A DNA stretch of 64,000 nucleotides, taken from NCBI RefSeq assembly GCF_001591685.1, contig NZ_BCVJ01000001.1, positions 117,201-181,200 on the forward strand, given 5' to 3'. Positions 30,023 through 39,303 of the stretch are shown here, piece by piece (position 1 is the first letter of the stretch; each line of letters starts with the position of its first letter). A program made the translations under genes and the position numbers. This DNA is from Ligilactobacillus murinus DSM 20452 = NBRC 14221 (GTDB lineage: Bacteria; Bacillota; Bacilli; Lactobacillales; Lactobacillaceae). Under the pieces are notes generated by a model. It did not search any database, had not been told where the DNA came from, and saw nothing but the letters and a program-made list of their open reading frames with translations.

Positions 30023-30074
30023 ATGAACTAAAAAAGAACAGCCCCAAAAATCGGGCTGTTCTTTTTTAGTTCAT
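30023..30074. terminator. Bidirectional terminator between DUF4044 gene and the hydrolase
   Basis: ATGAACTAAAAAAGAACAGC-CC, an eight-base loop and the exact complement ending TTTTTTAGTTCAT. A and T runs allow use from both sides. It overlaps the stop codon of the leftward hydrolase gene. Confidence 0.93.
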
Positions 30075-30995
30075 ATATTTAGCGACAAAAGTTCCAATCT
30101 TATCAGTATATACCGTTGGATCTTGATAATAAGACATTCCATGGGCTGCACCTTTTACGACCCATAATTTCTTTTTACCAGCACTAGCTTGATAATTTTC
30201 ATACACCATTTCCGTTGGAACAAAACGATCTTTACTTCCGTGAATAAATAAGGTCGGCAATTTATTTTGTTTTAGTTGCTCAGTTGCACTTCCATTTTTG
30301 AAATTAAATCCGATAAATGGATGGGCCATCCAACTAGCTGTCGTCAAGATCGGTTCTTTAGGTAGACCAAATTGCGCACTCAATTGAGTCCCTAATTCTT
30401 CGTTGATCGATGAATAACCACAATCTTCAACGATGACTTTGACTTGTTTAGGTAGTTTTTCACCACTCATCATCATAACAGTGGCACCACCCATGCTCAC
30501 TCCAAACAGACCGATCTTAGAATCTTGTCCCTTTTTAGCAATGAGCTGCTTGAGCCAATTTTGATAATCTAGCCGATCTTGCCAACCAAAAGTGATATAG
30601 CGGCCCTCACTTCTACCTGCTCCGCGATCATCAGGCGCTAAGACATTGTAGCCTAGATCATGAAACATCCGAATGTAACTTGCCATCAGCAAGCTATTTT
30701 CACGATAACCATGAGCGATCACGATCGTCTCATTTGTCACTTTTTTAGCAGGTACATAGCGCGCCTTTAACGTCAACTTACCATCAGCTGACTTTTCTGT
30801 CCAAGTTTGTTGCTTAGTCTGGGCCAACCAGGCTTGATCTTTCTTCAAAAGTTCAGCTTTTTTAGGTGCTGGTGCCCCCAGACTGGCTGAATCACGCACA
30901 AAAGCATAATTAACAAGATAACCATTTACTCCTACATAGATCAACAATAATAGTCCAATTATCCCAATAATGATCTTTTTCCTGTGTTTTTTCAT
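30066..30995 (-). CDS. Membrane-anchored alpha/beta hydrolase
   Basis: 309 residues. An N-terminal signal-anchor helix (IIIGIIGLLLLIYVGVNGYLV) places the domain outside the cell. The hydrolase fold shows the oxyanion segment IVIAHGYREN, nucleophile elbow FGVSMGGATVM (Ser in GxSMG), the acid in FIHGSKDRFVP and the histidine in KGAAHGMSYY, so the triad is complete. It resembles the YqkD/BEM46-like group of extracellular hydrolases; the substrate is unknown. It follows cls by 17 bases, so the pair may be one transcript concerned with the envelope. Confidence 0.88.
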   Translation of the reverse strand: MKKHRKKIIIGIIGLLLLIYVGVNGYLVNYAFVRDSASLGAPAPKKAELLKKDQAWLAQTKQQTWTEKSADGKLTLKARYVPAKKVTNETIVIAHGYRENSLLMASYIRMFHDLGYNVLAPDDRGAGRSEGRYITFGWQDRLDYQNWLKQLIAKKGQDSKIGLFGVSMGGATVMMMSGEKLPKQVKVIVEDCGYSSINEELGTQLSAQFGLPKEPILTTASWMAHPFIGFNFKNGSATEQLKQNKLPTLFIHGSKDRFVPTEMVYENYQASAGKKKLWVVKGAAHGMSYYQDPTVYTDKIGTFVAKYMN

Positions 30996-31012
30996 CTTTC
31001 TTTCCTTTTGAC

Positions 31013-32476
31013 CTACAAGATCGGTGACAACAATCTTGAAAAGTATTGTTTAAATTTACGCCAACGTGACTGACTTTCAAAATATTCTGGTGTTAATTTT
31101 GTACACTTAGCTAGATCAGCTTCAAAAAGTTCCTTTAGTTTAAGCGCCAAATTACGATCATATCCAAAAGCGTTTGCTTCAAAGTTTAATTTAAAACTTC
31201 TAAAGTCAAGGTTAGCTGAACCAACTGAAGTTATCTGTGAATCGACGACAAATGTCTTAGCATGTAAGAAACCATCATCATAGGTGTAAACTTCGACACC
31301 GCTGTCGACCAAAACTTTAGCATAATATTCAGTTGCTCGGTAAACAAAAGCATGATCTGGCATACAAGGGATCATGATCTTGACTTTGATCCCAGATAAT
31401 GCAGCTACGACTAACGCTTCTAACACCGAATCGTCTGGTATCAAATACGGCGTTTGAATGTAAATGTAGTCGTTTGCCCCGCTGATCAATTTAAGATAAC
31501 CCTTCTTGATCGCTTCAACTTCACTATCCGGTCCTGAAGAAATGACCTGTAGCCCAACATTTCCCTTTTGTCGTTGCAATGGGAACAAACTTTCATCATA
31601 TTTAACTGGTTCTTTACCGCGAATATTCTTGATCGTTGCGTTCCAATCCATCAAAAAGCGTGATTGCATGGCAATAACAGCATTACCGACAACGCGGAGA
31701 TGCGTATCGCGCCAATGACCAAATTTCTTAGAACGACTGAGATATTGATCACCAATGTTAAAGCCACCGATATAGCCGATCTTACCATCAATGATCGCTA
31801 ATTTACGGTGCTCACGATAATTGATCCGTGGACTATGGATCCAAGCTTTCTTATAAGCAAAGAATGGCTCAGCCTCGCCACCAAGCTTTTCCAATTCATC
31901 AAAGAAATGCCGTTTTTGCCCCCGCGAGCCCATGCTATCATAGATCACGCGGACTTTAACACCACGCTTGGCTGCTGCTTCAAGACTGGCTAAGATCTTA
32001 TTACCGATCCGGTCACTGAAAAAGGAATAATATTCTAAGTGAACGTGATGCTTTGCAGCATCAATATCGGCTAGTAGTTTAGCAAACTTATCATGACCAT
32101 CATCGTAAATATCGACTTTATTATTTTTGGTCAAGATCGCTTGATCAGTTTCAAGCAACAAGCGGACCGTTTGGCGTACTTCTGGCGTACGCAATCCTTT
32201 TGGTAAGAGTTCTTCATCTTGCCATTGTTCTTTTTGCAATTCAACGAGCTGAGCGATCCCAAGCCGTTCTTGCATCTTTAGGTCAAACATCTTTTCTTTG
32301 GAGATCTTTTTACCAACTAGTAGATAGATCCCAAAACCGATCACTGGCAATAAATTGAGCACCAATAACCAAGCCCAAGTTGCTGTAATATCACGTTCTT
32401 CTTTAAAAACTGTGATGATCGCTGTAATAACGTTCAATAGTAATATCACTATCAGCACACTAACTAATGTGTTCAT
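31013..32476 (-). CDS. cls: Cardiolipin synthase
   Basis: Condenses phosphatidylglycerol to cardiolipin at the membrane. Two N-terminal membrane helices (about 3-20 and 35-53) are followed by two phospholipase D motifs: HRKLAIIDGKIGYIGGFN (near 220) and HAKTFVVDSQITSVGSANLD (near 400). 487 residues is the usual length for bacterial Cls. It precedes the alpha/beta hydrolase by 17 bases. Confidence 0.95.
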   Translation of the reverse strand: MNTLVSVLIVILLLNVITAIITVFKEERDITATWAWLLVLNLLPVIGFGIYLLVGKKISKEKMFDLKMQERLGIAQLVELQKEQWQDEELLPKGLRTPEVRQTVRLLLETDQAILTKNNKVDIYDDGHDKFAKLLADIDAAKHHVHLEYYSFFSDRIGNKILASLEAAAKRGVKVRVIYDSMGSRGQKRHFFDELEKLGGEAEPFFAYKKAWIHSPRINYREHRKLAIIDGKIGYIGGFNIGDQYLSRSKKFGHWRDTHLRVVGNAVIAMQSRFLMDWNATIKNIRGKEPVKYDESLFPLQRQKGNVGLQVISSGPDSEVEAIKKGYLKLISGANDYIYIQTPYLIPDDSVLEALVVAALSGIKVKIMIPCMPDHAFVYRATEYYAKVLVDSGVEVYTYDDGFLHAKTFVVDSQITSVGSANLDFRSFKLNFEANAFGYDRNLALKLKELFEADLAKCTKLTPEYFESQSRWRKFKQYFSRLLSPIL

Positions 32477-32544
32477 TATTAAATTCTACCTCTCATTATA
32501 TGATCATTAACCTAGTATACACCTTAGATTTAAGCCTGTCAGGG

Positions 32545-33363
32545 TCAGTTGGCATTTTCACCGAACCATTTACGATCTAAACGCTCTAACGTTCCATTTT
32601 CCTTTAAAACTTTAAACGCTTCATTGATTTTCTTTTGAAGGGTCTTATCCCCTTTGCGTAACCCGACTACAAAAGATTCAGACGCAAACCCAGCATTTTC
32701 TTTCCGATAACTAGCTGGATCTTTTTTGTGCGCGATATAGTAGTTGGCATAAACACTATCGATCAATAGGCCTTGGATCCGATCAGCATCTAGATCCATG
32801 AAAGCATTGTTGAATGTATCATATTGGATCGTTTCTTTTACATATTGTTTTAAAACTTTTGGTTCATCCAAGTAGGCTTGATAGCCTGAAGATCCACTTT
32901 GTAAACCTAAGATCTTTCCTTTCATGGCACTATCATTTATGATCTGTTGGCTTTTTTTACTTACTAAATATTGTTCGTTCTTTAGATATGGCTGACTGAA
33001 AGCCACATTTTTAGCTCGTTCATCCGTCTTCGTATAACCATTCCAGATCAGATCGATCGTTTGGTTACGCAATTCAGTTTCTTTCATTGACCAATCGATC
33101 GTCTGAAAATCAGGCGTGATCCCATATAATTTAAAGACTTCCTTAGCTAGATCGATATCATATCCAACGAGCTTGCCATCTTTTTGACGAAAGCCCATCG
33201 GTACAAAACTATCATCTAGTCCGATCACGACCCGCTTTTTTTGCTTGATCTGTTGCCAAGTATCGACCGTATCTGCTCTTTTTTTGACATCATTACAGCC
33301 CGAAACGACTAATAAGAGACTTAGACCTAAACCAAGCGCTAGTAATTTTAAATATCGTTTCAT
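32545..33363 (-). CDS. Amino acid ABC transporter substrate-binding lipoprotein
   Basis: Family 3 (polar amino acid type) extracellular binding protein, 272 residues. The signal peptide ends in the lipobox LLVVSGC (lipid-modified Cys near 23). The mature part begins a typical binding-protein core, VVIGLDDSFVPMGFRQKDGK and LVGYDIDLAKEVFKLYGI, with ETELRNQTIDLIWNGYTKTDER later. It is the third gene of a permease-ATPase-binding protein operon behind a T-box. The T-box suggests histidine or threonine as ligand; the sequence alone does not say. Confidence 0.92.
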   Translation of the reverse strand: MKRYLKLLALGLGLSLLLVVSGCNDVKKRADTVDTWQQIKQKKRVVIGLDDSFVPMGFRQKDGKLVGYDIDLAKEVFKLYGITPDFQTIDWSMKETELRNQTIDLIWNGYTKTDERAKNVAFSQPYLKNEQYLVSKKSQQIINDSAMKGKILGLQSGSSGYQAYLDEPKVLKQYVKETIQYDTFNNAFMDLDADRIQGLLIDSVYANYYIAHKKDPASYRKENAGFASESFVVGLRKGDKTLQKKINEAFKVLKENGTLERLDRKWFGENAN

Positions 33364-33377
33364 CTATCTCAATTCCT

Positions 33378-34016
33378 TTAATTAGCCAGTGGTTTTACAC
33401 GTAAAATATCATCAGCGATCTCTTCAGCAAAATCAATATCGTGTGTGACGATGATCTGCGTCATTTTGTCTTTTTTCAGATCCAAAATGATCTCTTTGAC
33501 AGTGTCTCGCAAACCCGGATCTAAAGCTGAAGTGGGTTCATCATAGCATAAGATCCGTGGCTTCATCGCTAAAGCGCGTGCGATCGCGACCCGCTGTTTT
33601 TGTCCGCCAGACAATTGCCAAGGGTAAAGATCCCCCTTATCTCCAAGTGCTAACTTTTGCAAAAGTTCTTGGGCTTCTGTTTGCACTTTTTTCTTGTCTT
33701 TTTTTAAGACCATCATTGGGGCTAACATCACATTTTGTAACACGGTCAAATGTGGAAAGAGATTATATTCTTGGAAGACAACACCGACCACCGCATCATT
33801 AGTGCTATTGACATATGGATCAAAGGCGATCCCATCCACCAAGATCTGCCCACTATCGATTTGTTCCAGCCCGCTGATGCAGCGTAAAAGTGTGGTCTTA
33901 CCACCACCGGATTGGCCTACGATACATAAGATCTTGCCATCTTCTACAGTTAGATCAACATGATCTAAAATCGTCCTATCGCCAAATTTTTTAGTTACTT
34001 CCTTTAGTTCTAACAT
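33378..34016 (-). CDS. Amino acid ABC transporter ATP-binding protein
   Basis: The ATPase of the import system, cytoplasmic side. Walker A is VGQSGGGKTTLLR, the Q-loop VVFQEYNLFPHLTV, the signature LSGGQKQRVAIARAL, Walker B ILCYDEPTSALDP and the H-loop IIVTHDIDFAEEIAD. 212 residues is somewhat short compared with the usual 240, lacking the end after the H-loop. I start at ATG 34016, eight bases after AAGGAG; the frame extends three codons further through the Shine-Dalgarno. Twelve bases after the permease. Confidence 0.95.
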   Translation of the reverse strand: MLELKEVTKKFGDRTILDHVDLTVEDGKILCIVGQSGGGKTTLLRCISGLEQIDSGQILVDGIAFDPYVNSTNDAVVGVVFQEYNLFPHLTVLQNVMLAPMMVLKKDKKKVQTEAQELLQKLALGDKGDLYPWQLSGGQKQRVAIARALAMKPRILCYDEPTSALDPGLRDTVKEIILDLKKDKMTQIIVTHDIDFAEEIADDILRVKPLAN

Positions 34017-34028
34017 GTTGATCACTCC

Positions 34029-34676
34029 TTATTTCCAATAACTATAGTGCTGTTCGATCTTTTTCAAAACATAAGTGAAAAAGGCCGTCATCATCAAATA
34101 CATCGCTCCCACCAATAATAATGGTACTAAAGTCACATCACGACTTGTCGCAACATTACCGGCCCGCAAGAGATCACCTAGACCGATCACGTAAACTAAA
34201 CTTGAGTCTTTGACTAGGTTGATCACTTCATTACCAATGGAAGGGATCACGATCTTGATCACTTGTGGAGCTACGACTTTGCGGATCGTTTGCCAGTAAC
34301 TCAAACGTAAAACTTTAGCACTTTCATATTGCCCTTTATCGATCGATTGTAGGCCCCCCCGAAATATCTCAGCAAAATAGGCTGTATAGTTCAAAATAAA
34401 GGCCACTAACGCAGCTTCATAACGCGGTAATACGATCCCTGTTCCTAACAGAGGGAGTCCATAAAAAACAAAGATCAATTGCAATAACAGCGGTGTTCCC
34501 CGCATCAGCCATACATAGATACCTAATATTTTTTGAAGTATCTTAAACCGTGACATCATCCCCAAGGAAACGATCAACCCCAAAGGCAACGAGCCAACTA
34601 AGGTCCAAAAAAATACTGATAAGGTCACTCCCATCCCTGAAATCAACGAGGGCATGACTTCCATGATATAATCCAT
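34029..34676 (-). CDS. Amino acid ABC transporter permease
   Basis: Membrane component of a family 3 amino acid importer: about five helices over 215 residues, with the family-typical YVWLMRGTPLLLQLIFVFYG and the EAA loop region AEIFRGGLQSIDKGQYESAKVL. The start at 34676 follows GGAGG by eight bases; five upstream codons contain the ribosome site. As the first gene after the T-box, its expression depends on an uncharged tRNA. Permease-ATPase-binding protein order downstream. Confidence 0.94.
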   Translation of the reverse strand: MDYIMEVMPSLISGMGVTLSVFFWTLVGSLPLGLIVSLGMMSRFKILQKILGIYVWLMRGTPLLLQLIFVFYGLPLLGTGIVLPRYEAALVAFILNYTAYFAEIFRGGLQSIDKGQYESAKVLRLSYWQTIRKVVAPQVIKIVIPSIGNEVINLVKDSSLVYVIGLGDLLRAGNVATSRDVTLVPLLLVGAMYLMMTAFFTYVLKKIEQHYSYWK

Positions 34677-34707
34677 CCCAAATTCCTCCATTTTTTAACT
34701 TACTGGT

Positions 34708-34976
34708 AAAAGTAAAACGCCCTCTTGGAATAATCCAAGAGGGCGTTTTACGCGGTTCCACCTCATATTTACTCCTTTCTCGCAAAAGGAGTCTCAGTGA
34801 GTTAACTTAACTCAAGTGTAACGGACTTCTGACCGGATACACCTACTGTTTATGTTCAGTGTACCAATTCACGGATGTGGTTCAAAAATACCACCTCTAT
34901 CCTTTTCAGCTGCCGGATAATCTCTTTTTCAGGTAAACATTTTCTACTCTTCCGCTCAATATCGTTAAATAATTTT
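34708..34976 (-). promoter_or_regulatory. T-box riboswitch controlling the amino acid ABC importer
   Basis: The T-box AGGTGGAACCGCG (34763-34751) is followed by a strong terminator, AAACGCCCTCTTGG/CCAAGAGGGCGTTT with T-run (34750-34708). In Stem I an AGAGTA loop faces GAACCACA, between helices GAAAAT/ATTTTT and GCGGA/TCCGT. By comparison with the glyQS leader the specifier would be CAC (His, 34879-34877); ACC (Thr, 34881-34879) overlaps it. UGGA implies a U73 tRNA, which fits Thr, Gly or Cys rather than His (C73). The class is sure, the amino acid is not. Confidence 0.9.
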
Positions 34977-34982
34977 TCATAA

Positions 34983-35011
34983 AGATTACCATTTATCGGT
35001 AAAACTGTCAA
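34983..35011 (-). promoter_or_regulatory. Promoter of the T-box ABC operon
   Basis: On the minus strand TTGACA (35006-35011), 17 bases, TAATCT (34983-34988) preceded by TGG as an extended -10. It lies directly after the minD stop. Confidence 0.85.
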
Positions 35012-35023
35012 CAACAAATTCGC

Positions 35024-35830
35024 TTATTTGCGTTTGAACCAAGAACTCATCTTCTTAAAAAAGCCACCTTGTTCGTCTTCTTTAAGTGTCATCAACGGGA
35101 TCGTCTCACCCTCTAAGCGACGTGCGATATTGCGATACCCCTTAGATGCTTCACTCTTTTCATCTAAGATAACAGGTTCGCCTTTATTAGAAAAACCAAT
35201 TACATTATCATCATCAAAAACGATCCCGATCAATTTGATCGACAAATGACGCGTGATCTCATCCACATCCATCATCTGACCATCATGCATCATCTTCTTC
35301 TTGATCCGATTGATAATAAGCATCGGTGATTCTTCTAAATTTTGTTGTTCAAGCAATCCTACTACCCGATCAGCGTCACGAACTGCTGAGATCTCAGGGG
35401 TCGAGACTACGATCGCTTCATCAGCGCCAGCTACTGCATTAGCAAAGCCTTGCTCGATCCCAGCTGGACAATCGAGCAACACATAGTCAAATTCAGAGCG
35501 TAACTCATCAACGATCTGCTTGGCTTCTTTTGGTTCAAGTGCTGATTTATCTGTATTTTGAGCTGCAGGTAGCAGGAATAAATTATCACCAAAGCGCTTA
35601 TCTTTGATCAAAGCTTGGGGTAATTTAGCTCTACCTTGCGCCACATCAATAATGTCGTAAATGATACGATTATCTAAGCCCAAAATAACATCTAGGTTCC
35701 TTAAACCGATATCTAGATCGACTAAACAGACCTTTTTGCCCATCAAAGCCAAAGCAGCTCCGAGATTAGCAGTCGTCGTTGTCTTACCAACACCGCCTTT
35801 CCCCGATGTAATAACGATCGATTTTCCCAT
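35024..35830 (-). CDS. minD: Septum site-determining ATPase MinD
   Basis: Membrane-associated ATPase that recruits MinC to block division away from midcell. The deviant Walker A SGKGGVGKTTTTANLG is at the N-terminus, LDCPAGIEQGFANAV holds Walker B, and the C-terminal amphipathic membrane helix is FFKKMSSWFKRK. 268 residues. It begins directly after the minC stop with no gap, so the two are coupled. Confidence 0.96.
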   Translation of the reverse strand: MGKSIVITSGKGGVGKTTTTANLGAALALMGKKVCLVDLDIGLRNLDVILGLDNRIIYDIIDVAQGRAKLPQALIKDKRFGDNLFLLPAAQNTDKSALEPKEAKQIVDELRSEFDYVLLDCPAGIEQGFANAVAGADEAIVVSTPEISAVRDADRVVGLLEQQNLEESPMLIINRIKKKMMHDGQMMDVDEITRHLSIKLIGIVFDDDNVIGFSNKGEPVILDEKSEASKGYRNIARRLEGETIPLMTLKEDEQGGFFKKMSSWFKRK

Positions 35831-36493
35831 TTAAAACCCTCCTATTTGTGTAAAAATTTTAGGCCTAAGTGTTTTTAATTCAGCAAGCGTCGTATAACTT
35901 AAAGCATGCAGGTCATTGACATAAGCAACGACTTTATCAGCTTGCATATCTGGCTCGATGATATCCACTAGATCACTGATCCGAACTTGTTGGGCCTGTT
36001 TAAAATTCCCAGCGATAACCGCGATCACATTATCATTGTAGCCAGCATGTAAGATCCCTTCGACATTTCCTAAAACAAAGATACTTCCGGTCGCTTGTAA
36101 AATACCGCCCTTATGGATATTACCTAGAAACAAGACATCGCCTTTGATCAACTTGACTTGACCATTACGGATCGTATCACTATTGACATGAACTGTATGT
36201 TCCTCCATAAATTCAAGTGCATCTTTAGTATCTACCACATCGGAAACAAACTTATAGATCGAAAAACGAGGATAATTGCCAACCAACGCTTCGATCTTTT
36301 GCTTTTGTTTTGCACTCAACAAGCGTCTTTTGGTATTGACCGTAAATGAGATCTGTTTTTCTTCACCGACAGTATCTAGTTGTAGTTTTCGAAATAGGTC
36401 TTTTAATTCGGATAGAGCTTGATCAAAATCTGCATTATCACGTATGATCAGTTCATATCCATCTTTGTAGCCCTTTAACACAGCTGCCTGCAT
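35831..36493 (-). CDS. minC: Septum site-determining protein MinC
   Basis: Inhibitor of FtsZ assembly. 220 residues, with an N-terminal FtsZ-binding domain (about 1-100) and a C-terminal beta-helix dimer and MinD-binding domain (NGQVKLIKGDVLFLGNIHKG, VFVLGNVEGILHAGYN). GAGAIVK-type glycine repeats typical of the beta-helix are present in variant form. It lies 19 bases after mreD and abuts minD. No MinE is expected; DivIVA in this window could supply the polar cue, though lactobacilli may also use MinJ-like partners. Confidence 0.93.
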   Translation of the reverse strand: MQAAVLKGYKDGYELIIRDNADFDQALSELKDLFRKLQLDTVGEEKQISFTVNTKRRLLSAKQKQKIEALVGNYPRFSIYKFVSDVVDTKDALEFMEEHTVHVNSDTIRNGQVKLIKGDVLFLGNIHKGGILQATGSIFVLGNVEGILHAGYNDNVIAVIAGNFKQAQQVRISDLVDIIEPDMQADKVVAYVNDLHALSYTTLAELKTLRPKIFTQIGGF

Positions 36494-36512
36494 CAGCTTG
36501 CACCTTCCTTAT

Positions 36513-37031
36513 TTATCGAGAAGAATACTTCTCAAAGAAATTTTTGACTGGGATAAATAATAGCGAAAATACCGCCAAGTTATACGCCAGTGACGGCCCT
36601 AAAGTTTGCACCACAAAATCAGCTGAACCAGTTGTCGTCAGACCGATCAATGAGTTGGCCCAATATGCTACAGCCGTAACAAGCGTAACATCTATCAGAT
36701 ATATTAATAGTACCACAATAAAGTTAGAAGTGAAAAAACGATACACTTCGCGATTCAAATAAACGATCAAAGGAAAAATGACCATAAAGATCCCTAAGAT
36801 CCCCGTGTAGTACATGTCAAAAATCACCCCAGCAATAAATGCCCACAACATCAAACGGTCAACTTCGCCATAGAAGATCGCCATTACTAGCCATAGCAAA
36901 GTCAAACGACTCTCGATCGAAAGTGAACTTGTAAAAAAATACTGGGCATATAAGCTACTAAGCGTCCCATCCAAACCGATGCAAATGATCAACCCTAGCG
37001 GAAAATAATATTTTAGCTTGGAATTTGCCAT
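36513..37031 (-). CDS. mreD: Rod shape-determining protein MreD
   Basis: Integral membrane member of the elongation complex. 172 residues with five to six hydrophobic helices (LIICIGLDGTLSSLYAQYFF, ESRLTLLWLVMAIFYGEVD, IFMVIFPLIVYLNREVYRFF and later ones). Sequence conservation in this family is low; the position between mreC and minC supports the call strongly. Eleven bases after mreC, 19 before minC. Confidence 0.92.
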   Translation of the reverse strand: MANSKLKYYFPLGLIICIGLDGTLSSLYAQYFFTSSLSIESRLTLLWLVMAIFYGEVDRLMLWAFIAGVIFDMYYTGILGIFMVIFPLIVYLNREVYRFFTSNFIVVLLIYLIDVTLVTAVAYWANSLIGLTTTGSADFVVQTLGPSLAYNLAVFSLLFIPVKNFFEKYSSR

Positions 37032-37042
37032 TATTATGCCCC

Positions 37043-37891
37043 CTAGTCTGCACGTTTAGCCACAGTCACAACATTAAGATCTGTCATATCAGCAGCTGGC
37101 TCAATATAAACTTTTGTTGCTAAACCATCATCATCGTCTGTTGTTTTGACAACTTTTCCGATCAATAAGCCCTTAGGTGTATTACCACCCATCCCAGAAG
37201 TAATGACCTCTGTATTCTTCTTGATCTTTTTCTTAGATGTGATCTGTCCCATGATCAACTGATTTTTTTGTTTGTCATAGCCAGTGATCAAACCGTTGAT
37301 CACTTCACCGTCACTTTCTAGCTGGACTGCAAAACGGTTGGCTGAATCATTTTGCGTCGTGAGCAATTCGACTTTACTATTAGTCTTATTGACCTCAACA
37401 ACACGTCCGACTAAACCCTTACGTGATAAAACAGCAGCATTTTTAGTCACACCCGCAAATGATCCCTTCGAGATTATGACCTGATTTTGCCAAGAAGAAG
37501 GTGTCCGAGATAAAACATGGGCACTGATCTTTGAATAATCAGTCAAGCTTTCATCTAATTTCAACTGTTCTTTTAATTGTTTATTTTCCTTACGTAAGGT
37601 CTGATTTTCAACTTTATCGGCTGCCAAACTATCGATCTGTTGCTTTAGCTTTTGATTTTCCTCATACGTGTTGAGTAGATCAGAAACAGAGCCCCCTACA
37701 TGGGCAACTGCAGCAACTGGAAAACTAATGACTCGGTCAACTAGACCGAAAGCTTCATTGCCAAACTGTTGCACAAATGTTGGCATCGATCGATTATTAC
37801 GCACTGTGATCGAAAATGCGATCAGTAAAAAACTGATGATCAAAGCGACCAGTGTAATAACAAGTTTTTTATTGAAAAAAAACTTTTGCAT
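37043..37891 (-). CDS. mreC: Rod shape-determining protein MreC
   Basis: Bitopic elongasome protein. A membrane helix (LVITLVALIISFLLIAFSI) is followed by a coiled coil (about 70-110, YEENQKLKQQIDSLAADKVE) and the beta-barrel MreC domain containing SRTPSSWQNQVIISKGSFAG and ITSGMGGNTPKGLLIGKV. I start at ATG 37891 (282 residues), behind the perfect AGGAGG; ten codons more are open upstream. A terminator-like hairpin separates it from mreB. Confidence 0.95.
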   Translation of the reverse strand: MQKFFFNKKLVITLVALIISFLLIAFSITVRNNRSMPTFVQQFGNEAFGLVDRVISFPVAAVAHVGGSVSDLLNTYEENQKLKQQIDSLAADKVENQTLRKENKQLKEQLKLDESLTDYSKISAHVLSRTPSSWQNQVIISKGSFAGVTKNAAVLSRKGLVGRVVEVNKTNSKVELLTTQNDSANRFAVQLESDGEVINGLITGYDKQKNQLIMGQITSKKKIKKNTEVITSGMGGNTPKGLLIGKVVKTTDDDDGLATKVYIEPAADMTDLNVVTVAKRAD

Positions 37892-37923
37892 AAAAAACCT
37901 CCTGAACTCGATAAGATCCACAT

Positions 37924-37964
37924 TAAAAATTAAGAGGCTGGACGACTAAACCCCAACCTCCTAA
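37924..37964 (-). terminator. Hairpin between mreB and mreC
   Basis: On the minus strand TTAGGAGGTTGG and CCAGCCTCTTAATTTTT form a mismatched stem with a T-run. It would lower, but perhaps not stop, read-through from mreB into mreCD-minCD. The region just before mreC has no clear promoter, so partial read-through is likely. Confidence 0.7.
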
Positions 37965-37985
37965 CTTTAGACTTTAACCGCCTAT

Positions 37986-38990
37986 TTATCTTTTCTTCAT
38001 TACATCAATGCTTTTAAGTGATTCGCCTGTCCCAACAGCCACACAGTCAAGTGGATCTTGCGCCACGAATACAGGTACTTTTGTTGCTTCAGAGATCACA
38101 TCTGGTAAGTGGCGTAATAACGCACCCCCACCAGTCAAAACGATCCCATGGTCGATCACGTCAGCCGCGATCTCAGGAGATGTTTCTTCTAATGTTTCTT
38201 TGATAGCTGTGATGATCTCTTGCACTACTTCTTGGATCGCTTCAGCTACATCTTCTGGACGGATCTCGATCGTCTTAGGTAGACCCGTTACTAGATCACG
38301 TCCACGGATCGTTTGGCTATCTAATTCCTTAGCAGCTTCAACAGAAGCAGATGCAACGTTGATCTTTAATTGTTCAGCTGTACGTTCACCGATCAACAAG
38401 TTGTAATTTTTACGTACATAGTAGATGATCGAATCATCGATCTTGTCACCAGCCATCCGGATCGAACGGCTGGATACGATCCCACCTAAGGAGATCGTGG
38501 CAACGTCAGTCGTCCCACCACCGATATCAACGACCATGCTACCGGTTGGATCCATAACTGGTAGACCGGCACCGATCGCAGCTGCAAATGGTTCTTCGAT
38601 CACGTATGCATCTTTAGCTCCCGCAACTCGAGTAGCATCGATCACAGCACGCTTTTCAACTTCAGTTACACCACTAGGTACACAAACCATAACATATGGC
38701 TTAGCAGTCTTACTACCAACAGCTTTTTCAATATAGTATTTCATCATGGAAACAGTTGTATCATAATCCGCAATGACACCGTCTTTCATTGGACGGATCG
38801 CTACGATACTTGCTGGTGTGCGCCCGATCATATCACGCGCTTCTGAACCAACAGATACGACTTCGCCAGTTTTAGTATTTTTAGCTACGACAGAAGGTTC
38901 GCGTAACACGATCCCCTTATTTTCAGCATAAACGATCGTATTAGCAGTCCCTAAATCGATCCCGATATTTTTTGTTCCGATTCCGAACAC
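37986..38990 (-). CDS. mreB: Rod shape-determining protein MreB
   Basis: Actin-like filament protein that directs side-wall synthesis. The first phosphate motif [13 protein letters not shown] and second [17 protein letters not shown], plus the adenosine motif [16 protein letters not shown], are all visible. FGIGTKNIG at the N-terminus is the short membrane-binding segment found in Gram-positive MreB. 334 residues. It has a long AT-rich upstream region with an extended -10 of its own. Confidence 0.97.
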   Translation of the reverse strand: MFGIGTKNIGIDLGTANTIVYAENKGIVLREPSVVAKNTKTGEVVSVGSEARDMIGRTPASIVAIRPMKDGVIADYDTTVSMMKYYIEKAVGSKTAKPYVMVCVPSGVTEVEKRAVIDATRVAGAKDAYVIEEPFAAAIGAGLPVMDPTGSMVVDIGGGTTDVATISLGGIVSSRSIRMAGDKIDDSIIYYVRKNYNLLIGERTAEQLKINVASASVEAAKELDSQTIRGRDLVTGLPKTIEIRPEDVAEAIQEVVQEIITAIKETLEETSPEIAADVIDHGIVLTGGGALLRHLPDVISEATKVPVFVAQDPLDCVAVGTGESLKSIDVMKKR

Positions 38991-39303
38991 GTTGTTTCAT
39001 CCCTTCGCAAACTCTAAATGAGTACTTAATTCAAGATATTTTAATTGTAACATTGAATTGCTGTGTTTCCAACATATTTTCATGTTTTTACCTTGGCAAT
39101 GACAATTAAAAAGAAAAACTTTTGATCCTTTTTTGAAAAAAATTTCATCTTGCTCGAGCAGTTGCTCCAGCTAGCAAAAAATTTTATAAATTGTTGAAAT
39201 TGATCATCTTCAATTTCAGTATTATATCATAAATCAAAGCTTAATTTTTATTTAACCTAGATAAATTTTCATTTCAACTAATTTTTTTAAAATATCTTAA
39301 CCT
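38991..39303 (-). promoter_or_regulatory. AT-rich upstream region of mreB
   Basis: No gene is visible. On the minus strand an extended -10 TGATATAAT (hexamer 39221-39226) heads a leader of about 220 bases. The leader contains an inverted repeat TGAAATTGA/TCAATTTCA (39194-39218) and a GC-richer hairpin, GGAGCAacTGCTC within longer TTGCT/AGCAA arms (39151-39177), then A/T runs. The hairpin with the following T-run could attenuate mreB or end the csp transcript. Function inferred. Confidence 0.45.

Noticed and set aside
38008..38406. Long rightward ORFs opposite mreB
   Set aside because: They are complementary shadows of the highly biased mreB codons, lack ribosome sites, and match no family.
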